DNA from: CAZPXZ01 sp965221505
GTDB taxonomy: Bacteria; Pseudomonadota; Alphaproteobacteria; Rhodobacterales; CAZPXZ01
Reading direction: 5' to 3'
NCBI GenBank assembly: GCA_965221505.1
Contig: CBDCSI010000001.1
Span: forward strand, 806,001-870,000
DNA length: 64,000 nt
The notes below the pieces were generated by a model, which ran no database searches, was not told where the DNA came from, and saw only the letters and a program-made list of their open reading frames with translations. Below, in pieces: positions 36,101-48,100 of this stretch. Numbering within the stretch: the stretch's first letter is position 1; each line of letters starts with the position of its first letter. The position numbers were made by a program, and so were the translations under genes.

Positions 36101-39100
36101 TTCGTGCAGGGACAGGACATCGAGGACCTGGCCGGCAACGCATTGACCGACACGACCCCGAGCGGCACGAACGACGACACGTTCGTCGTCGACAACGCCG
36201 CGCCGGGCGTCGCTTCGATCGTCCGCCAGACGCCCTCGTCGTCGCCGACCGCCGCGGACAGCGTGACCTGGCGGGTGACGTTCTCCGAAGGCGTGCGCGA
36301 GGTTGACGAGACGGACTTCGGCGTCGACGGAACGACGGCGACGCTGTCGGTCGCGGCGAACGGGAGTTCGACGCGCGAATACGACGTGACGGCTTCGGGC
36401 GGCGATCTGGCCGGGCTGAACGACACCGTGACGCTGTCGTTCGCGCAGGGACAGGACATCGAGGACCTGGCCGGCAACGCATTGACAGACACGACCCCGA
36501 GCGACAAGAACGAGACTGCGTTCGTCGTCGACAACGCCGCGCCGGGCGTCGCTTCGATCGTCCGCCAGACTCCCTCGTCGTCGCCGACCGCCGCGGACAG
36601 CGTGACGTGGCGGGTGACGTTCTCCGAAGGCGTGCGCGAGGTGGACGAGACGGACTTCGGCGTCGACGGGACGACGGCGACGCTGTCGGTCGCGGCGAAC
36701 GGGAGCTCGATCCGCGAATACGACGTGACCGCCTCGGGCGGCGATCTGGCCGGACTGGACGCGACGGTGACGCTCTCGTTCGCGAGCGGGCAGGACGTCG
36801 AGGATCTGGCCGGCAACCCGTTGACGAACACGACCCCGAGCGGCACGAACGACGACACGTACCTCGTCGACAACGCCGCGCCGGGCGTGGTGTCGATCGC
36901 GCGCCAGGCGCCGCCGACGTCCCCCACGGACTCGGACAGCGTGACCTGGCGGGTGACGTTCTCCGAGGGCGTGAGCGAGGTGGACGAGACGGACTTCGGC
37001 GTCGGCGGCACGACCGCGACGCTGGCGGTGGCTGCGAACGGGAGTTCGAACCGCGAATACGACGTGACCGCTTCGGGAGGCGACCTGCCCGGGCTGAACG
37101 ACACCGTGAGACTGTCCTTCGCGCAGGGACAGGACATCGCGGATCTGGCCGGCAACCCGCTGACGGAGACGACGCCAAGCGACACGAACGAAGACACGTA
37201 CGTGCTGGACAACTCGGCACCGAGCGTGGTCTCGATCGCGCGTCAGACCCCCTCCGCGTCGCCGACCGCCGCTGACAGCGTGACCTGGCGGGTGACGTTC
37301 TCCGAAGACGTGACAGGGGTGGACGAGACGGACTTCGGCGTCGACGGAACGACCGCGACGCTGTCGGTCGCGGCGAACGGGAGTTCGATCCGCGAATACG
37401 ACGTGACCGCGTCGGGCGGCGATCTGGCCGGGCTGAACGGCACCGTGACGCTGTCCTTCGCGGATGGTCAAGACATCCTGAACCTGGCCGGAATCGCGTT
37501 GACCGACACGACGCCGAGCAGCACGAACGACAACGCGTACCTCGTGGACAACGCCGCGCCGGGGGTGGCGTCGGTCGTCCGCCAGACGCCCTCTTCGTCG
37601 CCGACCGCTGCGGACAGCGTGACGTGGCGGGTGACGTTCTCCGAAGGCGTGCGCGAGGTGGACGAGTCGGACTTCGGCGTCGACGGGACGACGGCGACTC
37701 TGGCGGTCGCGGCGAACGGGAGTTCGACCCGCGAGTACGACGTGACGGCTTCGGGCGGCGATCTGGCCGGGTTGAACGACACCGTGACGCTGTCCTTCGC
37801 GCAGGGACAGGACATCGCGGATTCGGCCGGCAACGCGCTGGCGAGCACGACCCCGAGCGGCACGAACGACGACACGTACGTCATGGACAATTCCGCGCCG
37901 AGCGTCGTCTCGATCATGCGCCAGACGCCCTCTTTGTCGCCGACTGCTGCGGATAGCGTGACGTGGCGAGTGACGTTCTCCGAAGGCGTGAGCGAGGTGG
38001 ACGAGACGGACTTCGGCGTCGACGGGACGACGGCGACGCTGGCGGTCGCGGCGAACGGGAGTTCGACTCGTGAATACGACGTGACGGCTTCGGGCGGCGA
38101 TCTGGCCGGGTTGAACGACACGGTGACGCTTTCCTTCGCGCAGGGACAGAACGTCGAGGACTTGGCTGGCAACGCGCTGGCTAGCACTGCCCCGAGCGGG
38201 ACGAACGACGACACCTACGTCATCGACAACACCGCGCCGGGCGTGGCTTCGATCGAACGCCAGACGCCCGCTTCCTCGCCGACCGCCGCGGACAGCGTGA
38301 CGTGGCGGGTGACGTTCTCCGAAGGCGTGAGCGAGGTGGACGAGTCGGACTTCGGCGTCGACGGGACGTCGGCGACGCTGGCGGTCGCGGCGCACGGGAG
38401 TTCGAAGAGCGAATACGACGTGACGGCTTCGGGCGGCGATCTGGCCGGGTTAAACGACACTGTGACGCTTTCCTTCGCGCAGGGACAGGAGGTCGAGGAC
38501 CTGGCCGGCAACGCGCTGGCTAGCACTGCCCCGAGCGGCACGAACCACGACACGTACGTCCTGGACAACCTCGCTCCGAGCGTGGTCTCGATCGCGCGTC
38601 AGACGCCCTCCGCGTCGCCGACGGCCGCGGACAGCGTGACGTGGCGGGTGAAGTTCTCCGAAGACGTGACGGGGGTGGACGAGACGGACTTCGGCGTCGA
38701 CGGGACGACGGCGACGCTGACCGTTGCAGCGAACGGGAGTGCGGCTAGCGAATACGACGTGACGGCTTCGGGCGGCGATCTGGCCGATCTGGACGCGACG
38801 GTGACGCTGTCCTTCGCGAGCGGGCAGGACGTCGAGGACCTGGCCGGCAACGCGCTGACGAGCGGGACGCCGAGCGGTGCCGACGACGATACCTACGTGC
38901 TCGACAATACCGCTCCGACCGTTTCCCTGAGCGGCGTGCCGACGCAGACGACCGGCGCGTTCACGGTAACCGTCACGTTTTCGGAGGAAGTGACCGGCTT
39001 CGAGGCCGGCGACCTGACGACGACCGGCGGGACGGTGTCGGACTTTGCGCAAAGTACGACCGACGACAAGGCGTATACGGCGACGGTTACGCCGAGCGCG

Positions 39101-42100
39101 AACTTCACGGTATCGATCGCTGCGGACTCGGCGCAGGATGCGGCGGGTAACGGCAATGCGGCCGTGTCGGCCTCCGGTAGCTACGAGGCCGACGCCACCC
39201 CGCCGAGCGTGGTCTCGATCGTGCGTCAGACGCCCTCGTCGTCGCCGACGAACGCGGACAGCGTGACCTGGCGGGTGACGTTCTCTGAAGGCGTGAGCCA
39301 GATTGACGAGACGGACTTCGGCGTCGACGAGACGACGGCGGCGTTGACGGTCGCGGCGAACGGGAGTTCGACCAGCGAGTACGACGTGACGGCGTCGGGC
39401 GGCGATCTAGCCGGTCTGGACGCGACGGTGACCTTGACGTTCGCCGACGACCAGGACATCGAGGATCGGGCCGGCAATTCGTTGACGAGCACGGCGCCGA
39501 GCGGCATGAACGACAACACGTTCCTCATGGACAACACCGCGCCGAGCCTGCTCTCGATCGCGCGCCAGACGCCTCCGTCGTCGCCGACCGCGGCGGACAG
39601 CGTGAGTTGGCGCGTGACGTTCTCGGAAGCGATGAAGGACGTCGACGACACGGACTTCGACGTCAGCGGCACGACGGCAACGCTGACGGTGGCCGCGAAC
39701 GGGAACTCGACCCGCGAGTACGACGTGACGGCGTCGGGCGGCGACCTTGCCGACCTGAACGCGGCCGTTACGCTCGGCTTCGCAAACGAGCGGGACTTCG
39801 CCGATGCGGCGGGCAACGCGCTCTCGACCGCGGGTACGCCGAGCCCGAACGAAACCGCGTTCCTGCTCGACAACGCGGCGCCGACGGTTGCGAAGATCGA
39901 GCGGCAGGATCCGTCCGATTCGCCTACCGCCGCCGATACGTTGACCTGGCGGGTGACGTTCAGCGAAGCGGTGGCGAACGTGTCCGACGGCGACTTCACG
40001 GTTTCCGGAACCGGCGCGGGAGACGTGTCCCGAGCGGTTACGAAGCGCTCGGATACCGAATGGGACGTGGAGGCGTCGGGCGGTAACCTGGCCGACCTGA
40101 ACGCCACGGTCGCGCTCGGGTTCAGCTCTGCGCAGGACATCGCAGATGCGGCCGGCAACGCGCTCTCGACCGCTGGCACGCCCAGCCCGAACGAGACTGA
40201 GTACGTGCTGGACAACACCGCGCCGACGGTGGCGAAGATCGAGCGGCAGGATCCGGACGCGTCGCCCACCGCCGCCGACACGCTGACCTGGCGGGTGACG
40301 TTCAGCGAAGCGGTTGCGGGCGTGACCGACGAAGACTTCACGGTTTCGGGAACCGGCGCGGGCACCGTTACGCGGGCGGTTACGAAGCGCTCCGACACCG
40401 AGTGGGACGTCGAGGCGTCGGGCGGCAACCTCGCCGACCTGAACGCCACCGTCACGCTTGGCTTCGCCGGCACGCAGGACATCGCGGATACGGCCGGCAA
40501 CGCGCTCTCGACCGCTGGCACGCCCAGCCCGAACGAGACCGCCTACGTGCTCGACAACGCCGCGCCGACGGTGGCGAAGATCGAGCGGCAGGCCCCGAAC
40601 GTCTCGCCCACTAATTTCGACACTCTGACCTGGCGGGTGACGTTCAGCGAAGCGGTGGTCGACGTGTCTGCCGCCGACTTCACGGTGACCGGGACCGGTG
40701 CGGGAGCCGTGTCGCGGACGGTGACGAAACGTTCCGATACCGAATGGGACGTCGAAGCGACCGGCGGCAACCTCGCCGACCTGAACGCCACGCTCACGCT
40801 CGGGTTCAGCTCTGCGCAGGACGTCGCGGATGCGGCCGGCAACGCGCTCTCGACCTCCGGCACGCCCAGCCCGAACGAGAACGCGTTCGTCCTGGACAAC
40901 ACGGCGCCGACGGTCTCGAAGATCGAACGGTTGAATCCGACGAATTCGCCGACCAGCGAGGACTCCGTGACCTGGCGGATGACCTTCAGCGAGGAAGTGG
41001 TCAACGTGAATTCCGGCGACTTCACGGTCACCGGAACGGGGGTGGGAGACGTCACCCTGACGGTGTCCAGGCACTCGGATACCGAATGGGACGTCGAAGC
41101 GTCGGGCGGCAACCTCGCCAACCTGAACGCCACTCTCACGCTCGGCTTGGCGAGCGACCGGGACGTCGCCGATGCGGCGGGCAACGCGCTCTCGACCGCC
41201 GGGACGCCGGACCCCAACGACAACACCTTCGACCTGGAAAACGGGGCGCCGACGGTCTCAAAGATCGAACGTCGCGATCCGGGCGACTCGCCGACCAATG
41301 CGGATGCGGTGACCTGGCGCGTCACCTTCAGCGAGGCGGTGGTCAACGTGTCCGCCGGCGACTTCACAGTTACCGGAACGGGGGCCGGAGACCCGACGAT
41401 TGAAGTCACGAAGAGCGCAGCCGCGGTCTGGGACGTGAAGGCGTCCGGCGGCAACCTCGCGGACCTCGACGCGACCGTCACGCTCGGCTTCGCCGCGACG
41501 CAGGACATCGAGGATCTTGCCGGCAACGCGCTGTCGACCGCCGGCACGCCAAGCCCCAACGAAAACGCCTACGTGCTGGACAACGCGGCGCCGACGCTGG
41601 ATCGGGTGTCGCGAAACGCGCCGACGGCCGCCCGCACCAACGCCGACGAAGTGACCTGGAGCGTATCTTTCGGCGAGGATCTCGAGAACGTCGACACGAG
41701 CGACTTCGTCGTGAGCGGCGCCGGGAACGTTACCCTGGAGGTGACCGCGACCCGCGGCAGCTCGACCTTCGACGTGAAGGCCTCGGGCGGCGCCCTGGCG
41801 GGGATGAACGGCACCGTCACCCTCGGCTTCGCCGGCACGCAGGACATTGCCGACCCGGCCGGCAACCGCCTGTCGACGGCTGCGACGCCGACGACCTACG
41901 AGAATACCTACGTCATCGACAACGCGGCGCCGACGGTTACCGGGATCGAACGCCGGACGCCGGAGAGTTCTCCGACCGCCGCGGACGAAGTCGCCTGGCG
42001 GGTGACCTTCAGCGAGGGAGTGACCGGGGTGGACGGGGCCGACTTCGTCGCAACCGGAGTCGGCGTCGGGTCGGTGACCGTCGCGGCCTCGAAGAGCGCC

Positions 42101-45100
42101 GATTCGGTCTGGGACGTGAAGGCGTCGGGCGGCGCCCTCGCCGACCTGAACGGTACGATTACGCTCGGCTTCGCCGTCGGACAGGATATCGAGGACGCGG
42201 CGGGCAACCGTCTCTCTACCGGCGGTACGCCGGACCCGAACGAGAACGAGTTTGAGATCGACAACACGGCGCCGACGGTCGCGAAGATCGAGCGGCAGGA
42301 TCCGTCCGACTCGCCGACCGCCGCCGACGCGGTTACGTGGCGGATCACTTTCAGCGAAGCGGTGACGGACGTCACCGATGCCGACTTCACGGTGACCGGT
42401 ACCGGTGCGGGGACCGTGACGCGAACGGTTGCGAAGCGCTCCGACTCGGAATGGGACGTGACGGCGTCGGGCGGCAACCTGGCGGACCTGAACGCCACGA
42501 TCACGCTCGGATTGGCGAGCGACCGAGACATCGCGGATGCGGCCGGCAACGCTCTCTCGACCGCGGGGACGCCCAGCCCGAACGAGATCACGTACGTGCT
42601 CGACAACGCGGCGCCGACGGTCGCGAAGATCGAGCGGCAGGATCCGGACGCCTCGCCGACCGCCGCCGACGCGGTTACCTGGCGGGTGACGTTCAGCGAG
42701 GCGGTGGTCGACGTGTCCGGCGCCGACTTCACGGTGACCGGAACCGGTGCGGGAGCCGTGTCGCGGACGGTGTCCAGGCACTCCGATACCGAATGGGACG
42801 TCCGGGCGTCCGGCGGCAACCTCGCCGACTTGAACGCCACTCTCACGCTCGGGTTCGGCTCTGCGCAGGACATCGCGGATGCGGCCGGCAACGCGCTCTC
42901 GATCTCCGGGATACCCAGCCCCAACGAGACCACGTACGTGCTCGACAACGCGGCGCCGACGGTAGCGAAGATCGAGCGGCAGGATCCGTCCGACTCGCCG
43001 ACTGCAGCCGACACGGTGACCTGGCGGGTGACCTTCAGCGAGGCGGTGGTCGACGTGACCGACGGCGACTTCACGGTGTCGGGAACCGGCGCGGGAACCG
43101 TGACCCAGACGGTCTCGAAGCGCTCCGACACGGAATGGGACGTGAAGGCGTCAGGCGGCAACTTGGCGAACCTGAACGCCACGATCACGCTCGGATGGTC
43201 GAGCGACCGGGATATTGCGGATGCGGCGGGCAACGCGCTCTCGACCGCCGGGACGCCCAGCCCGAACGAGAACAGCTATGTGCTGGACAACTCGGCGCCG
43301 ACGGTTGCCAAGATAGAGCGGCAGGTTCCGGACGCCTCGCCCACCAATGCCGACTCGGTGACCTGGCGCGTGACCTTTGGCGAAGCGGTGGAAAACGTGA
43401 GTTCTGCCGACTTCACGGTGACGGGGACCGGCGCGGGGACGGTGTCGCGGACGGTGACGAAGCGCTCCGATACCGAGTGGGACGTCGAAGCGTCCGGCGG
43501 CAACCTCGCCGACCTCGACGCGACGGTCACGCTCGGCTTCGCCCCGACGCATGACATCGAGGATCGTGCCGGCAACGCGCTCTCGACCGCCGGCGCGCCC
43601 GACCCGAACGAGAACACGTTCGTGCTGGACAACGAGGCGCCGACGCTGGATCGGGTGTCGCGAAACGCGCCGACGGCCGCCCGCACCAACGCCGACGAAG
43701 TGACCTGGAGCGTGTCTTTCGGCGAGGATCTCGAGAACGTCGACAAGAGCGACTTCGTCGTAAGCGGTGCCGGGAGCGTTACCCTGGAGGTGACCGCGAC
43801 CCGCGGCAGCTCGACTTTCGACGTGAAGGCCTCGGGCGGCGCCTTGGCGAACCTGAACGGCACCGTCACCCTCGGCTTCGCCGGCACGCAGGACATTGCC
43901 GATCCGGCCGGCAATCGCCTTTCGACCGCCACGACGCCGACGACCTACGAGAATGCCTACGTCATCGACAACGCGGCGCCGACGGTCTCCGGGATCGAAC
44001 GCCGGACGCCGGAGAGTTCTCCGACCGCCGCGGACGAAGTCACCTGGCGGGTGACCTTCAGCGAGGGAGTGACCGGGGTGGACGGGGCCGACTTCGCCGC
44101 AACCGGCGTCGGCGCCGGATCGGTGACCGTCGCAGCTTCCAAGAGCACGGATTCGGTGTGGGACGTGAAGGCGTCGGGCGGCAGCCTCGCGAACCTGAAC
44201 GCCACGATCGCGCTCGGCTTCGCCGGCGGACAGGATATCGAGGACGCGGCGGGCAACCGTCTCTCGACCTCCGGGACGCCCAGCCCGAACGACAATACGT
44301 ACGTTCTCGACAACACTGCGCCGACGGTCGCGAAGATCGAACGCCTGACGCCTTCGACCTCGCCGACCAGCGCGGACGCGGTGACCTGGCGGATCACCTT
44401 CAGCGAAGCGGTGGCGAACGTGACCGACGGCGACTTTTCGGTGACCGGGACCGGCGTCGGGTCGGTAACCGTCGCGACTTCGAAGAGCGCCGATACGGAA
44501 TGGGACTTGAGGGCGTCGGGCGGCAACCTCGCGGACCTGAACGGAACGATCGCGCTCGGCTTCGCCGGCGGACAGGACATCGAGGACGCGGCGGGCAACC
44601 GTCTCTCGACTTCCGGGACGCCCAGTCCGAACGACAATACGTTCGCGATCGAGAACACGGCTCCGACGGTCTCCAAGATCGAGCGCCACGACCCGTCGGG
44701 TTCGCCGACCGCCGCGGACGCGGTGACCTGGCGGATCACCTTCAGCGAAGCGGTGGTCGACGTGTCCGACGGCGACTTCACGGTCTCCGGCGCCGGCGCG
44801 GTTGCGAAGACGGTGACCAGGCACACGGACTCCGCGTGGGACGTGGGGGCGTCGGGCGGCAATCTGGCGAACCTGAACGGCACCGTCATCCTCGGGTTCG
44901 CCAGCGGGCAGGACATCGCCGACCCGGCGGGCAACCGTCTCTCGACCTCCGGCACGCCCAGCCCGAACGAGAACGCGTTCGATTTGGACAACACGGCTCC
45001 GACGGTTTCGAAGATCGAGCGCCATGCCCCGTCGGGTTCGCCGACCGCCGCGGACGCAGTGATCTGGCGGATCACCTTCAGCGAGGACGTGGTCGACGTC

Positions 45101-48100
45101 AGCGACGGCGACTTCACGGTTTCCGGGACCGGCGTGGGCGCTGTCGACGTCGCGGTGACCCGGGAGAGCGCCGCAGTGTGGGACGTCGAGGCGTCGGGCG
45201 GCAACCTGGCGAACCTGAACGCCACGATCACGCTCGGATTCGCCGGCGAACAGGATATCGAGGACATCGCGGGTAACCGTCTCTCGACCGCCGGAACGCC
45301 CAGTCCGAACGAGAACGCGTTCGAGATCGAGAACACGGCGCCGTCGGTCTCGAGTATCGAGCGCCGGACGCCGTCGACTACGCCGACCGCCGCCGACGAG
45401 TTGACCTGGCGCGTCACCTTCAGCGAAGCGGTCAGCGCGGTGGACGGCGACGACTTCTCCGTGTCCGGAGCCGGAAACGTGACGGTAGAGGTGTCGGAAG
45501 ACTCGGCCTCCGTCTGGGACGTGACCGCTTCAGGCGGCACTCTGGCGAACCTGAACGCCACGGTCACGCTCGGATTCGCCGGCGGACAGGACATCGAGGA
45601 TCTGGCCGGCAATTCGCTCTCGACCGCCGGCACGCCCAGCCCGAACGAGTCCACGTACGTGCTAGACAACACGGCGCCGACGGTCTCGAAGATCGAGCGC
45701 CAGACGCCTTCCGCCTCGCCGACGAACGCCAATGCGGTGACCTGGCGGGTGACGTTCAGCGAAGACGTGGTGAACGTGTCTTCGGCAGACTTCAGCCTCG
45801 CGGGCGCCGGCGTCGGCGCCGCCTCGATAACGGTGTCGGGCGCAGACGATTCGGATGCCGCGTATGACGTTCGGGCCTCCGGGGGCAACCTCGCCGGGCT
45901 GACCGGCACCGTGACCCTCGAGTTCCGCAGCGGACAAGATATCGTCGACGCGGCGGGCAACGCGTTGTCGACCGCCGGGACGCCAAGCCCGAACGACAAC
46001 GCCTACGTGCTCGACAATATGGCGCCGACGGTCTCGAAAGTCGAGCGCGAGACGCCCTCGACCTCGCCGACCGCCGCGGATTCGGTGACCTGGCGGGTGA
46101 CCTTCAGCGAAGCCGTGGTCGACGTGGACAAGGACGACTTCACGGTGACGGGCGCGGGCACAGGGAGCGTTACGCGGACGGTGACGAAGCGCTCAGAATC
46201 GGAGTGGGACGTGACCGCGTCAGGCGGCAGTCTGGCGAACCTGAACGGGACGGTCACGGTCGGCTTCGCCGGCGGGCAGGACATTGCGGATGCGGTGGGC
46301 AACCGGCTCTCGACCGCCGGGACGCCGAACCCCAACGATCGCAGCTTCGCGCTCGACAACGCTGCGCCGACGGTCTCGAGCGTCGAACGTCACGATCCGG
46401 CGGCTTCGCCGACCGCTGCGGATTCGGTCACTTGGCGGGTGACCTTCAGCGAGGGCGTGAAGGACGTGGACGGCACCGACTTCACGGTCGCCGGGACGGG
46501 CGCGGGAAGCGTGACCCGGACGGTGACGAAGGTCTCGGATTCGGTCTGGGACGTGAAGGCGTCGGACGGCAACCTCGCGAACCTGAACGCCACCGTGACG
46601 CTCGGCTTCGCGACCGGACAGGACATCGCCGACTTCGCCGGCAACGGCCTCTCGACCTCCGGGACGCCCGACCCGAACGAAACGACCTATGCGATCGAGA
46701 ATACGGCGCCGACCGTTTCGAAGATCGAGCGCCGCGATCCGGCCGCGTCGCCGACGAACGCGGACCGCGTGACCTGGCGGGTGACCTTCAGCGAATCGGT
46801 GGAGAACGTCGGTTCGGCCGACTTCACGGTCACCGGGACGGGCGCGGGAGCCGTGACGCGGACGGTGACGAGGGTCGCCGGGACGACGGTCGCCGATTCG
46901 GTTTACGACGTGCAGGCGTCGGGCGGCAATCTCGCAGGCCTGCACGCGACGGTCACCCTCGGCTTCGCGACGGACCAGGACATCGAGGACAAGGCGGGCA
47001 ACGCGCTCTCGACCGTCGGTACGCCCGACCCGAACGAGAACGTCTACACGCTGGACAACGCCGCCCCGACGGTTGCGAAGATCGAGCGCCAGACGCCCTC
47101 GAGTTCGCCGACCGCCTCGGACCGGGTTACGTGGCGGGTCACCTTCAGCGAAACCGTCGTCGAAGTGGACGAGACCGACTTCGCCGTATCCGGCTCCGAT
47201 CTCGGCAACGTGACCCTGTCGGTTTCCGGCCTCGGCGACGTCTGGGACGTGGAAGCCTCGGGCGGGAACCTCGCGGACCTGAACGGCACGATCGCCCTCG
47301 GCTTCGCTTCGGGCCGGAACGTCGAGGACGACGCTGGCAACGCGCTCTCGACCTCCGGGAAACCGAACCCCGACGACAGGACCTTCGCGATCGACAACGC
47401 GGCGCCGACCGTTCGGATCAGCGGCGTGCCGATCCGCGCCACCCGCGCGTTTACCGTGACCGTCGCGTTCTCCGAGCCGATGACAGGCTTCGACGCGAGC
47501 GACGTCACTGTGAGCGGAGGAAAGAAGGGCTCGTTCGCCGAGACGACGGCGAATCGGACCTGGACGCTGGTCGTCACGCCCGACGCCCATTACAGCGTCT
47601 CGCTCGGCGCCGGCGTGGCGAACGACCTAGCCGGACTCGGCAACCAGGCTTCCGATACCGTCTCCGGCTACTACACCGAAGACAATACCGGTCCGAGGCT
47701 CGCGTCGATCGTGCGTTCGAACCCGACTTCCGAATACACCAACGGCAGCGCGGCGACCTGGCGGGTGACCTTCGACGAGGAGGTCACCGGCGTAGACGCG
47801 GACGATTTCGTCGTCACCGGCGGCGGCAACGTGAGCGTTGCGGCCGCACAGGCGACGGTGGGCGGCAAGGCGTCGAAGAGAACGTACGACGTGTCGATCT
47901 CCGGTGGCAGCCTGGCGACGACGAACGGAACGGTGTCGCTCGGTCTCGCGTCAGGCGCGACGATCCGCGACTTCGTGGAGAACGCGCTGACGGATCGCTC
48001 GCTGCCGTCCGGCGGCGCTGCCGAGAACGCGTACGTCTTCGATCATCAGTCGCCCACGGTACGCATCACGGGTCTGCCGCTGAAGCCGGTGCGGACCTTT

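Noticed and set aside
33488..38911. Regular repeats considered as a CRISPR or tandem satellite
   Set aside because: The unit is 339 bp, fully coding in one frame, with Ig-like protein conservation and no spacer pattern.
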